Shown here: positions 1 through 11,871 of the stretch, piece by piece
Position numbering within the stretch: the stretch's first letter is position 1
Layout: every line of letters begins with the position of its first letter
Assembly: GCF_022539505.1 (NCBI RefSeq)
Contig: NC_061513.1
Location: 346,781,617 to 346,845,616, forward strand
From: Lolium rigidum
Lineage: Eukaryota; Streptophyta; Magnoliopsida; Poales; Poaceae
Direction of reading: 5' to 3'
Length of the DNA stretch: 64,000 nucleotides
The notes under the pieces: generated by a model
The model's input: the letters and a program-made list of their open reading frames with translations, nothing else
Told to the model about the DNA's origin: nothing
Database searches by the model: none
Made by a program: the position numbers and the translations under genes

Positions 1-2575
1 TGATGCATCATTTGAACAATCGATGAGAACAATTGAGAAAATGTGCCTCTGGATGAAACACCGTTGGGTTTCCCTGCAAATTTTTCTATTAATTGTTTGC
101 TCGTTTTAGACATCAATGTGTGATATAACATATTAATTGCACTGTTGCATATGGCTTGATATACAAATTATACTCTTATGTTCCCGAAAAGAAATTGTGC
201 ATACTTTTCAATAATAATCTTTGGCCAAGAATTGCTCGAACAACCGTCCATGTTATAAAAAACTAATATTTGTTGATTTATATTAGAAGGAAGTTTCAAG
301 TGATATCTCTTTTTGCATAAGCACTCCACGTATGCCGTTCTTTGGTATGACCCATGTACGATGTTGAATCTAGTGGTACTCTGCACTTAGCTGCCACCGA
401 CGGATGGATGGATCTTCTTGTCGTACAAAGATCGGATAAACTGTGTTGTATGTATAGTATTATTTCGTGGCACATAATTCATATTCCGTTTCTAAATCTA
501 TTGGTCAAAATTATATGTCGAAGAAGTCTTACATGTATGAAAAGTCTATAGGATTATTTGCAAACAATGCTGAAAATTCCTTAAATTAGAGAAGCCGTCG
601 ATCTTACGTGGCGCCATTGACGCTATCACATGTCTTGACGAAGTCGCCATCGCTTAAGTCGGTGGAGAAGACATGGAGCTTGTCGCTGAAGCCCTTGGCA
701 AAGACCTCTCGACGATGCTAGCACGTGACTGGTTGACACACATCACCGCATGACTATGCGGCGTCACCGTGTTCTCCATCAGGAAGAAATACCTCTGGTT
801 GAGACCTTCCGCTCCGAGCAGGTTCGTGTCTAGTCAGTTGTCTTATGTACCCGGCGCTTGACAACAACTCGATGTGTCCACACCGGTGACTTCCTGGACA
901 CTTCCACAAGCATATAACCCCCTCGGGAGAACTTCACGATGGTCTTCCTGAACACGCCGTGTCTCTTTACGTGTTCTACTATTAATCAATGTAATTATAT
1001 TGAACAAAAAGCTATATTTATTTTCAGAAAACTTGTGTATTTATTTTCTAGACCTACTATATGTATGATCTTTTTCATACGATCCGTGTACGATGGGGTC
1101 ACGAAAATATTCCATAGCTGCTTCCTGTTTGACTCCCTATTGCACGATCGTAATATCCCGCGGTGCCTGGTCAAGCTAATAAATTTAACTTAACACAAAG
1201 CTAAGTGTATACTTATTTGTGGGTGGAGGAGTAGCTATACACGTCGCTACACAAATATTGGTATATGTCCATTAAAAATCGTATTCAACTTGTTTATCAT
1301 TAACTTAGATTCTAGATAAATAAAAATCATATTAAAAATAGGTACGATGTGTCCTAGAACCATTATCTTTTAGGTACCACTTTTAGGGGTCTAGTGAAAT
1401 CCATGCATGTCGTATCCAAACGTAAGTATTTCTTAGATGAGCTAGTGTATCATGTATGTACAGCTCATGCAGATCTATCTATTTCCGGGTGGGTCATGCC
1501 AAGTCCGTTTGTGTGTTTTGTTTTAGCTGGACTCACGGTTCTCCATTTAAATCTTTTTTTTTCTCGCGGGAGTGCCAAACGTGAAGCCATGCCAAGTCCG
1601 TGTGAGAGCCAAACGTTACCAAGGTTTTAATCACGTATCAGCTTTGCACATATTTTGTAATCACCGATCAGTTTTAGAGTCAGATTCCATGGTACGTCTA
1701 TATAACGTGTCAACCGGACCTGCACAGTTATGTAATTGATAGCACATGGGCCCTCGCAAATGCGAGGGCATCACCTTTAATATTTGAAAAATACAAAGTA
1801 TTTATTCTTAATCTTATACAAACTCTTTCCATCAAATTTATCTTCTTTATCATTGAAAAATACTCAATGTTTTAAATATGGATACATATTCCTAATATGT
1901 ACCTTTGAAAACTTTGTGCATGATTGTGATTCTAAGAAATAACAAATAATCATTATAATTATTTTTTTGATATTATTTTACCATTAAACATCTCTACCTT
2001 GTCCATTAGTATTCGTATCATAATATTGCATAATGCAACATATAGATTTAGTAGATCATAATAATGCTACTTGTAAGGTCGAACGAATCGACGCATCGGC
2101 ACTATATGCCGGACCACCCCGGGCTCGTCGTGATCGACTACTTCATTGTCTTCTTAGGGATCTCCGTAGTTGGAGCCATCAGACGGATCATAGGACACTG
2201 CTTCTGTATGCTCAGAGGCTCCATCTTCAAGTATGACAGGCGCCGACTCGATCGGAGCGGTTGCCAATATGTTCGGGCGACGGCGTTGTGTGTGCGTTCA
2301 GAAACTATCGGGTGAATGTATGTAAGATGGTGGCACAGCGTGATAGCATTGTGGACCTCACAATGCGAGGGTGATATCTTTAATTCTTCCAAAGTTACCG
2401 AGAATTAATTTACAGTTTGTGGATATTATTGCCTCATCTAAATTTTATCGGACAGAGGGAACAATATACTTGACCATGCATATTCATATATCTATACACT
2501 AACTCACGTACAATTATACTTCACTATATTATAAGTTTAAGCTATAGCAAAAAAATTCTACTAAATCATGCTTTG
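1..2575. other. AT-rich DNA without a recognisable gene
   Basis: No convincing open reading frame, RNA gene or complete transposon is visible. A GC-richer stretch at about 580-960 looks like a decayed coding fragment: its minus strand is open for about 40 residues near 850-960 and then breaks with many stops. A second GC-richer island at about 2064-2330 gives a short plus-strand frame of 83 codons with no motif I know. Two hairpin-like motifs are listed separately. Decayed transposon sequence is the likeliest explanation, but I cannot assign it. Confidence 0.4.
1751..1768. repeat. perfect 8-bp-stem hairpin
   Basis: The sequence CCCTCGCAAATGCGAGGG is an 8-bp inverted repeat with a 2-base loop. 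It is followed by CATCACCTTTAAT. A weaker version of the same block (CCTCACAATGCGAGG, followed by GTGATATCTTTAAT) occurs at 2354-2384 in the same orientation. Two similar hairpin-plus-tail blocks 600 bp apart suggest the ends or subterminal hairpins of a small element, possibly Helitron-like. This is inference only. Confidence 0.5.
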
Positions 2576-2589
2576 AACTTCTAGCTAGC

Positions 2590-2772
2590 AACGTTCCGTC
2601 GACAGCGAGGCGTCTGTGGTGACTTCGTCAATCTCAAAACCCGCCGAATCAGTTCTTCAACGCAGTCTCTTGGAGGTGCTCATAGGGATAGGGTGTGCGT
2701 GCGTCGTTCATAGGGATGAGTGTGTGTGCGTATGTGTGAGGGTCTTTGATTATAATGTGTTTCGCAAAAAAA
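2590..2772 (+). mobile_element. short non-LTR retroposon (SINE or truncated LINE tail)
   Basis: A segment of about 183 bp ends in a run of A after GTTTCGC and is flanked by a perfect 14-bp direct repeat, AACTTCTAGCTAGC, at 2576-2589 and 2773-2786. Poly(A) plus a long target-site duplication is diagnostic of target-primed reverse transcription. The 3' half is rich in GTGTGTGCG and CATAGGGATG, a pattern I associate with short grass retroposons. There is no coding capacity. I cannot separate a SINE from a 5'-truncated LINE without a family search. The intact duplication suggests a fairly recent insertion. Confidence 0.7.
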
Positions 2773-3027
2773 AACTTCTAGCTAGCTAAGCCTGTACACC
2801 TTTTTTTCGTATGGTCGATCTCAGATAATTTGTACAAATATGGTTTCTTATTCTGTTTTTTTCATTTCTTAAACAGACTCACGTAGCTAGGGTGAGCGTA
2901 CATTTATTTTTATGAGTGGAGTCTCCTACCCGAATAGATATACTTCGGAAACAAATCAATTAGGAGAGTCCACATATTTTAAAAGTCTACTACGGACGGG
3001 AGAAAAAGAAGATCTGAATATAGGTTT

Positions 3028-4769
3028 TCTATCTATACCCGTGCGTTGCACCGGGAAAAACAAATCCTAAAACGCTACAAACCATCTATGTTTGACACTT
3101 CTCGAACGTAATCTATCCTAAAAATGTTGGATTGTGAGTCCTCGCTGCACCCCTTAAAATACCGCATACTTCTAATGATGGTGGGTGCCACCCTTAAATT
3201 TTGTTAAGGTATGGATCCAAACACAGAAAATTATTGTTAAAGCCATGGAGAATTTCATTAAAGGAAATCCGGTTTGTTATGCGTATTGATGAGAGGCTAA
3301 AAATAAAGGCATACAGGCGTGTGTACATATATCATACTAATAAGATCCTGGTGATGGGCTTCGACGCATATGCCGGTCAACCTGACATGGTGTTGGTGTT
3401 GCTGCTGGTGAAGTTGCACTTGTGTTGCACATGGTGAGCTAACGCGTGGCGATGCCCAAAATTCAGACTTTAATATAAAGTAAGCAACTAAATAACATAG
3501 GATACTAATAATTTACCTGTAATTTTATATATTGGAAATTCCGTCCACAAACAATATATGTAACCAATTTTTATCTTTGCTTTGTCCTGGTAGTGCCATC
3601 GATCAGAAATCTCACTCCAACAGGAGGGTCACATGCATGATGTATCGCCTCCTTTGGTAGTATGCATATCTGCCATAGGGCACAGATACCAACAGCTGCT
3701 TCTTTTCTAATTGAACAAAGATTGGAGAAATCCATCCATAAGCTTGGTAAACATACACAAATAAGAGCATACGCATACTGTATTAGCATGATGTATAATC
3801 GGTAAAGCTAGGATCATTCAGATTTTTTGCCATGAGCCTCAGATGAGACCGAGTCACGCGGAGTAGTCGGCTTACAGGGAAGACATTTGCTTGCTTTCGC
3901 GCGCTGTGTCTGTCTCTGCTCGACATGCTTTTCCACTCCTCAACGGTGCCGTTGCTAGTCCGCGATTACTGGAGCACAAAACTCAGATTGCCCGTGACGT
4001 TGTGGCTAGGATGGAGGCTACAGCCCGTGTGTCCCAGTGCTGGCGACATCGTGGATAAATAGATAGCGACAGCGGCGCATAGATCGTTCAGACGACTCGG
4101 ACCAGGATGCCGTTGCGGCGATGGCGGGGAAGACGATAGCACAACAAGTCGTGCGCTAATCAAATTTGTCCTGATGCATACGGCCACTCACCTAGCTTGA
4201 TCAAACAGGCAAGAACCGATCAACTTCCCGTACGTACGGTTCGCACGAGTGTTCTTGCATGTCCATAGCGGACTACGGGTGAGTGGCGACGACGGGGTCG
4301 GAGAACCGGACGCGCACGGCCAGCGCTCCGCTTGGGCCTCCCAGACGGCATTGAATTGGATGACACAGACGGCAGAGTCGCCGTTGGCGATGATGGGGGA
4401 GGCGTCACGACCCAAGAGCGACAAGAAGGACCAAATTATCTTCGTTGGCTTGGCTGTGTTCTCTCGTCGGGACGTGATCGCAGGGCTGCCGAGCTGCTGC
4501 TTGCCGTACGCGGGATCTCAGATCGTGATTGTGCTTTGCAATGTATATATGGAACCAGGGAGCTGGAGTCGTGATGGATATGGAGTCTTTTTAATATTTC
4601 GTATACGATGCAAACACGCAAACACAAGAAGCAATCAAGGTGGAGGTGAAACGCACGACCTAGGAAGCGCTGCGATGACGGATGAAAACGTATAAAAGTC
4701 GGACGAAAGCGCATTATGACGGACCAAACCAAGGAAACATTAGCTCCTTTATTATTAGGTATAGATAGA
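3028..4769 (-). mobile_element. 1.74-kb element with 12-bp terminal inverted repeats, Helitron/Helentron-like
   Basis: The left end reads TCTATCTATACC and the right end is its exact reverse complement, GGTATAGATAGA. Just inside the left end is a GC-rich imperfect palindrome, CCCGTGCGTTGCACCGGG, the kind of hairpin found next to grass Helitron 3' ends. On the minus strand the other end begins TCTATACCTAATAATAAA, which resembles Helitron 5' ends. The classical CTRR terminus is absent, and terminal inverted repeats are a Helentron or DNA-transposon trait. The interior (about 3850-4700) is GC-rich with only short frames, so it is non-autonomous. The class is uncertain; that it is one bounded element is better supported. 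Confidence 0.55.
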
Positions 4770-4930
4770 TTGAACGTGTCAAACTAAACTACAAACAATT
4801 ACGTAATCAATAATCATTCGTTAAATCATAGCCACTTAATTTATATCTAAGTGCTAATATAATTTAGATGATGTGGCTTAACGTGGTGGCTCTATTAAAC
4901 ATCCTTATTTTGCTTTTAGTATATAATAGA

Positions 4931-7640
4931 TTCCCACTCAATAAAGGTATGGAACACTTTCCTAGAAAGAGAAAGAAATCACCTTATGATTCTACTATTA
5001 GGACAAGTTATGATGTTGATGCTTCTTCATTTGAAAATACTTGATGCTAGCTCTTTTTCTGCGCCTAGCTGAAAGGCGTTAAAGAAAAGCACTCTTGGGA
5101 GATAACCATGTTTTATTTTTGTAATTTTCCTTTTGTTGAGTCTTGGAAGTTATTAACTATATAATAACCTATCATTATCATTTTTATTTCGTTTTTGTGC
5201 CAAAAATAGCCTCTAATAGGAAGAAAGTAAGATTTGGGGAAGTTGCTGTCCTGAAAACAGATTATGTGTTGTCACCATAAAATTTGTATTCCCAGCCAGA
5301 ACGTAACTTTGAGCTGCCAATTTTTTAGCATATGTGGAAGGTTATTATATAACTTTCGTTAGTTGAACACTTTTCGAGCTGAGCAACAGAAGATTTTCAA
5401 AAAATCGATCTTTACCTGTTGTTCTGTTTTCATAGATTGTTGCCACTATTTGCATTTGCCTCTTAATCTCTTTCTTTTTTAGTTCTTTTGAGGAAAGAGA
5501 TTTTTTAAGAATTTGCTACAGTAGCTAATGTTTTAATAGATGTATGACATATGTTAGAACTTAACCCAAGTGGATTTGTTATTTTGATTGCACTAATGCT
5601 GCTAATAAGAATTGTGTGAAGTTTTGTATGAAGGAAGTTTTCAAGTGTATGGAGAGAAGAATGATGTAATGAGATGAAGTATGGACAAAATCTCAAGCTT
5701 GGGGATACCCATGTCACCCCAAGAAATTTCCAAGAGGTACAAGCGTCAAATATTAGGGATGCCTTGGGCATCCCCCTTCATCAACAAAGCATCAGGTCAT
5801 CTTTCTAGACGCTATATGTTTATTGCTTCATATGCTATGTGTTGTTCTTGGAGTGTCTTTATTTTTGTTTTTAGTTTAGTTTTGTTTTGTTTGCTGTAGA
5901 ATATGGTTGGATCCCAACATATTTTTTTGGAGAATGACACACTCTATTTTAATTGCATACAATGCTCTAGTTTTCGCTCTTATTGTTCTGCGAGTGTTCT
6001 AATTTGCTAGTACTGCGTTTAGCTCTTGGTTTTCCACTCTTATTTTGTTCAGAGCTTGTTAGAGTTTTCTTTATTTATGTATGATTAGAACTATGTTATT
6101 TATTTATTATTATCTATGAGAATTGTTTCAAACAAGTTGATTGGTGTTGGAGACGACTAAAATGTTTCATGCTTATAGTGATGCAAAAGGAAGCTTGTCT
6201 AGACTGCGGCATAGATTTTGGCCTGTCATGTTGGATGTTATTATTATCATATGCTTAGTACTTATTGTTGTAGCATGACTTGTCTCAAATAGCTGAGAGT
6301 GCATAATGTGCCATTGAAAGAATCATGTGTTGTTTCCATCATACAAAGCATAATATTGTGGTATTCTACTTTGATGCTTTATTGGGTTAACTTGGTACAT
6401 GCTTACACCATGTTATGACTTCAAATCAGTCACCTAAAGCCTCTATGATCATTTAGTTTTTGACTTGTAATATCAATTTATGCTTTGATTAATAATGTTT
6501 TGTTGATATGCATGATTATGCCATTATTGCTCTCTTAGTTGGTCGCTCCCAGTCTTTTGCTAGCCTTCGCCTGTACTGAGTATGAGCTCTACTCGTGCAT
6601 CCAACTACCAAAAACTAAAGTTTTCCAATTGTGTCCACCATATCTACCTAATAGCATCATTGCTATTCCAAGTATATTCATCATGTTTTTATACATCTTC
6701 CAAATTAAATCTTGTCATGAGAAAATTTGTTAGTAAAGCTCTCACGAATTTGATGGCACATTTAATTTCTTCCACTTAATAAACCTGAACCATTGTGACT
6801 ATCTTATGAAGATTATATGCTTGCAAATTACGAGTTGGGAGTTAACACAACCATGCTTTCATGGGCACGCTTTAAACATTTCACTAATTCCTATTTAGTT
6901 GATATCATGTTCTTTTGTTTATGGATGCCTAGCGGTGTGAAATAAAATAGAAACTTGTAAGTCCATGGGGTTTGTATATGTGTTAGAGAAACGCCTGGGC
7001 AGCCAACTTAAGCCATGCATCATTCATGGTGGAAATTTACAGCGAACCATAGTGAGCATTTTGTGAAGCATCTTCAATAAAAAGCTATGCCCATAGTAAA
7101 TAAAAGGATTGCTAAGATGCTCATTATCTGTTTGTCTTGTCATTTTGGTATGGGAATGCTCCCATATCATGGGGCAGGAGGTACCCCGTTGGCGTTCTCA
7201 ATGATACATGTATTCTTATAATGACAAGAATTTATTTGGGACCTAAGTTGAGTAGCATGAGGTTTAGGTATTCATATTCAAGGGGCACGAGATTTTCAAC
7301 TTGTGATTTGTCAAGCATATAACTCATATTTTTCCTCACATTAACTTTAACCATTCAAGATGCTTATGATAGGGGTAATGAGAGCTCAAAGCTAATGAGT
7401 ACCATACTTTTTGGAAGGTTTATAAAACTTGTTGATCTTGCTTCCTTCTACGAAGGACCTTTCTTTTACTTTTATGTTGAGTCTTCATCTTCTTGCTTTA
7501 TGCATCAATTAAGAGGGCATAGTTGTCATTCTGAGTATAATGTGCATAGTCCCAAAATCTATTATTGATTGATCCATGATTATTATATTGCTTGTTCTTA
7601 AATTACTTGTATCTAGTCACCCTTTGAACTTTAAAGGTGT
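4931..7640 (+). mobile_element. 3' non-coding relic of an Athila-like Gypsy retrotransposon
   Basis: This AT-rich stretch has no long frame. Blocks in it (for example near 5690 with CAAGCTTGGGGATACCC, and near 6540-6660 with CAGTCTTTTGCTAGCC) match, in reverse complement, the region between the accessory ORF and the 3' LTR of the Athila-type element at 49-59 kb (compare about 51700-51900). The relic is therefore the plus-strand tail of a similar element. It is cut on the right by a minus-strand LTR at about 7640, and I do not see its own LTR. The left limit is approximate. Confidence 0.6.
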
Positions 7641-8713
7641 CCTAACAGTTGGGAAACCCCAAGAGGAAGGTACGATGAGCACAGTAGCAAATTTTTCCTC
7701 AGTAAGACCAAGGTTTAATCGACCAGTAGGAGAAAGAAATCACTTCTGAAGGTGTTGCTAGCTGACTTTGGCAGGGCGCACTACCGGTGTCAGCAACAAC
7801 GTGAAAGCTGCACACAACACAACCAAAATACTTTGCCCCAACTTGCAGTGAGGTTGTCAATCTCACTGGTTTTGCTGAAAACAAAGGATTAAATGTATAT
7901 TGTGGAAAGAGATGTTTGTTTGCTGTGAAATAAAAAAAACAGTAAAAGAGTTGTTGTCGTGGGAATTGGTAATAAAAAGAATAGGTATTTGCAGTGTAAA
8001 AGAAAGGACCGGGGTCCACAGTTCACTAGAGGTGTCTCTCCATAAAGATAAATAATGCTGGGTGAACAAATTACAGCTAGGCAATTGACAGAATAAAGAC
8101 CATACATGACAAGATGATTACTATGAGATTCATTTGGGCATTACAACAAGATACATAGACCGTAATCCAACTACGTATATGACTAATAATCCATCTTCCG
8201 GTTAGCAGCCGCACCCCTTTCAGTATTAAGTTGCAAGCAACAAATTATTGCATTAAGTAAAGTGTGTAAAGTAAACAATAGAATTATCCTTGGATAAAGC
8301 ATTGTTGTTTTCTCCCTAGTAGCAACATCACATCGACAACCTTAGAAGTTTTTGTCACTCTCCCAGATTACTAGAGGCATGAACCCACTATCGAACATAA
8401 ATACTCCCTCTTGGAGTCACAAGCACATACTTAGCCAGAGCATCTACTAGCAACGGAGAGCATGCAAGATCACAAATAACATATAACAAGTATATAATCA
8501 ATCTCAACTATAGTATTCAATATTCATCGGATCCCAACAAACACAACATGTAGCATTACATAAAGATGATCTTGATCATGATAGGCAGCTCACAAGATCT
8601 AAACATGAAGCATACTTGGAGAAGACAACCATCTAGCTACTGCTATGGACCCGTAGTCCAGAGATGAACTACTCATGCGTCACTTCGGAGGCGGGCATGA
8701 CGATGTAGAGGCC
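7641..8713 (-). mobile_element. outer Athila-like LTR, 3' portion (segment 3 of 3)
   Basis: Read on the minus strand, this is the continuation of the LTR that starts at 46093. It joins exactly to 10225 once the solo LTR and one copy of its duplication are removed, and carries the LTR-type stretch around 8640-8700 and the tail near 7650-7900. Together with 10225-10440 and 45788-46093 it forms one LTR split by two insertions. The left end near 7640 is approximate. A 5-bp duplication matching CTCTC, found next to 46093, is not present here, so this is not a clean solo LTR. Confidence 0.7.
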
Positions 8714-10224
8714 TGATACGTCTCAAATGTATCTATAATTTTTGATGCTCCATGCTTGTTTTACACCAATTTATATATATTTTGATTACACTTCGTTGCA
8801 CTTTTATATATTTTTCGGCACTAACCTATTAGCAAGATGCCACATTGTCAATTCTCTGTTTTCTGCTATTTTGTATTTCATAAAAGTTGTACAGGAAATA
8901 TTATCGGAATTGAACGAAACAAAAGCCAAAGTTGCTATTTTACCGAAACGAAGATGGAGTCCAGAGGAGAGACGGAGGGGGGCCAAGAGCCGACCAGGCC
9001 AACCCTAGGCACGTCCTAGCCTTGGACCGCTCCTAGGGGTGGTGTGGGGCCACCTGGCGCCCTCCGACCTCGCCCTTCCGCCTATAAATTGTCTCTGATG
9101 CGAAAACCTTGGAGCATCCAGCCTCTGTCCATGAAAATTTCCGTCACTGCCCCCATCATCCACACAAGTTTCGGGGGTTATAAGTTCCTATTCCGGCACC
9201 CTGTCGTGACGGGGATTGACCCCCGGAGCCATCTCCATCGACTCCACCGCCTCCACTTCGACTCCATGATGGTTTGTGAGTAGTTCCCCCTGGACTGCGG
9301 GTTCTCGGCTGTTGCTAGTTGGTACTCTCTCTCCCATGTACTTCAATGCAATGGTCTCATGAGCTGCCTTACATGATTGAGATCCATATGATGTAATCAG
9401 TGTTGTGTTTGTTGGGTTCCGATAAATTGTGGAATTTTGATCAGATTATTCATCATATTATCATACTACTGTTATTTAAGATCATGCATGCTCTCCGGTA
9501 CTTGTAGTTACCTTGATCAAGTAGTTGCATGTATCTCCAAGAGGGAATATTTATGCTCGATAGTGGGTTCATGCCTCTAGTTTTCTGAAAGAGTGACAAT
9601 AACTTCTAAGATTGTAGATGTGCTATTGCTACTAGGAAGAAAACAACAATATTTTGTCTAAGGATAATTCTATTGTTTACTTTACACACATTGCTTAATG
9701 CGATACTCTGTTGCTTGCAACTTAATACTGGAATGGGTTCGGATGATAACCTGAAGGTGGATTATTAGTCATAGACGCAGTTGGATTACAGTCTATGTAT
9801 TATGTTGTAGTGCCCAATTAAATACTACAGTAACATTTATCTTATCATAGCATGCATTGTCATGCCCTCACAATTATTAATTGCCCAACTATAATTTGTT
9901 CACCCAAAACATGTTATTTGGAGAGTTACCACTAGTATAGATAGCTGGGAACCCGGTCCTTTTGTCATCATCATTGCTCTAAAGTCAACTACGCACTGGA
10001 ATATTTTCTGGTGCCATCGCCTCTGTGTTACTATTACTATTGCTCCCATATTACCGTTGCTTTCACATCACCCCTGTTACTAGTGCTTTTCTAGGTGCAG
10101 CTGAATTGACAACTCCGATGTTAAGGCTTATAAGTATTCTTTACCTCCCCTTGTGTTGAATCAATAAATTTGGGTTTTACTTCCCTCGAAGACTGTTGCG
10201 ATCCCCTATACGTGTGGGTCATCA
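8714..10224 (+). mobile_element. solo LTR of an Athila-type family
   Basis: The segment starts TGATACGTCTC and ends GTGTGGGTCATCA, that is TG...CA. It is flanked on both sides by the perfect 5-bp duplication AGGCC (8709-8713 and 10225-10229). No internal region is present, so it is a solo LTR left by recombination between two LTRs. Its 3' half closely matches the LTRs at 49259-50654 and 57649-59043, in the opposite orientation, so it belongs to the same family. A TATA-like CTATAAATT lies near 9081-9089. Confidence 0.9.
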
Positions 10225-10440
10225 AGGCCTCCGGTGATGATCTCCCTCTCCGACAGGGTGCCGGGAAGAGCTTCAGAACCCTCTCGAGCTAGGGTCAACG
10301 ATGACGGCAGCGACGGAACTTTTCGTGGATGGAGGCTCGGGTATTTAGGTTTTTCCCGATCAAATAAATTTATAGGCGGAAGGGCGAGGTCGGTGGGTGC
10401 CCGAGGGGCCCAAACCATACCTAGGCGCGACCTGGGGCTA
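10225..10440 (-). mobile_element. outer Athila-like LTR, middle (segment 2 of 3)
   Basis: A minus-strand LTR segment between the solo LTR and the CACTA. It contains the GC-rich block near 10380-10440 that continues at 45788 once the CACTA and one copy of its CTA duplication are removed. Reading across that junction gives a continuous GC-rich stretch typical of this LTR family. Confidence 0.75.
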
Positions 10441-10456
10441 CACTACAAGAAAAGTT
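10441..10456 (+). repeat. CACTA left terminal inverted repeat
   Basis: CACTACAAGAAAAGTT, the exact inverse of 45772-45787, preceded by the CTA duplication. Confidence 0.93.
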
Positions 10457-10759
10457 CTGATAGACAACGTCTCAAAATCGTCCGCTAAGGGGTATTTTTC
10501 ATCGCCTATGGGCCTAACCCAACGATATGGGTTCTGTTGTCGAAACTGCGTCAGGCAAAGTCCTACGACAATTTTTTCGGTCCGTCGCGCTTGGGCGCCC
10601 TTCCGCCACGGAAAATCGGACCGTTGCCCAAGTGTTTCTGGGAGCCCGTTGACTGCTGAATTCATGCAAACTGACACGTGGCAGACGCCGTTAGCCGCGG
10701 CTAACGGCGTTAACCTAGCCGAAACCCCGTGGTAGATGGTAGGCCCACACGAGGCTCGC

Positions 10760-11740
10760 CACGTCTTAAGCGGGCCGGCCCATTAAGTTTGCGGGCCGGG
10801 CCAGCTGACTTAGTTTGACTGGTCAACTATATAGCTGGGCTGGTCCATTAGTTACGTGGGCCGGGCCTAACCTCTAAGGTTGACAGGTCAAAACATTAAT
10901 GGGCCGGCCCACTAAGCATGTGGGCCGGGCCGAATGCACTCGTTTGACCGGTCAACATGCAAAAGGGCCGGCCCACAAGACATGTGGGACCCACTTTCCT
11001 GTTATCGGGCCGGCCCATTTACCAAGTGGGGTCCACCTTAAAGCAAGTGGGCCGGCCCAAGAAGTTATTGGGCCGGCCCAATTACATGTGGGTCCCACTT
11101 TCCTGCTATCGGGCCGGCCCATTTAGTACGTGGGGTCCACAATAGATCAAATGGGCTGGCCCAACAAGAAAGTGGGCCGGGCCAAAAACATATGTGGGTC
11201 CCACTTTCCTGTTAACGGGCCGGCCCATTTAGTATGTGGGGTCCACCATATAGCAAGTGGGCCGGCCCAACAAGATAGTGGGCCGGGCCAAAAACACAGG
11301 TGGGTCCCACTTTCCAGTTAAAGGGTCGGCCCATTTAGTATGTGGGGTCCACCATATAGCAATTGGGCTGGCCCAACAAGATAGTGGGCCGGGCCAAAAA
11401 CACAGGTGGGTCCCACTTTCCTGTTAAAGGGCCGGCCCATTTAGTATGTGGGGTCCACCATATAGCAAGTGGGCCGGCCCAACAAGATAGTGGGCCGGGC
11501 CAAAAACACAGGTGGGTCCCACTTTCCTGTTAAAGGGTCGGCCCATTTAGTATGTGGGGTCCACCATATAGCAAGTGGGCTGGCCCAACAAAATAGTGGG
11601 CCGGCCCAATAAGCAGGTGGGGCCCACTTTCCTGTTAAAGGGCCGGCCCAATAAGTAGGTGGGCCGACCCAAAATGAAAGTGGGTCCCACACTACTGTAA
11701 GTGGGCCGGCCCAATCTGTTGTAGGGCCCTGGTTGTTTGA
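10760..11740. repeat. CACTA left subterminal array, 106-bp unit
   Basis: About seven copies of a 104-106 bp unit follow one another. The landmark GTGGGNCCCACTTTCC recurs at 10984, 11088, 11194, 11300, 11406, 11512 and 11617. Each unit holds GGGCCGGCCC palindromes and GTGGGGTCCAC. In CACTA elements, subterminal repeats bind the element's DNA-binding protein and help pair the ends. Short frames running through the array on both strands come from the periodicity and are not genes. Confidence 0.9.
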
Positions 11741-11871
11741 CTAGTCAACTTGCATTAAATTTCATGAGCCTAAAATCTGGTATCAATGATACACACAATT
11801 ACATACACAAATAAAATAACTAGGAAAATTACAAGGCAATTAATGTGCCCAAATAAAAAAATTACATAGAA

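Noticed and set aside
3028..4769. Assignment as a Mutator-like element
   Set aside because: No 8-9 bp target duplication flanks the inverted ends, and the inverted repeats are short.
10899..11692. Frames rich in Gly/Pro/Trp over the left array on both strands
   Set aside because: Consequence of the 106-bp repeat without stops in some frames; both strands are open, which is typical of simple periodicity.
10760..11740. CRISPR-like array
   Set aside because: Whole units are repeated with no unique spacers, in a plant nuclear transposon.
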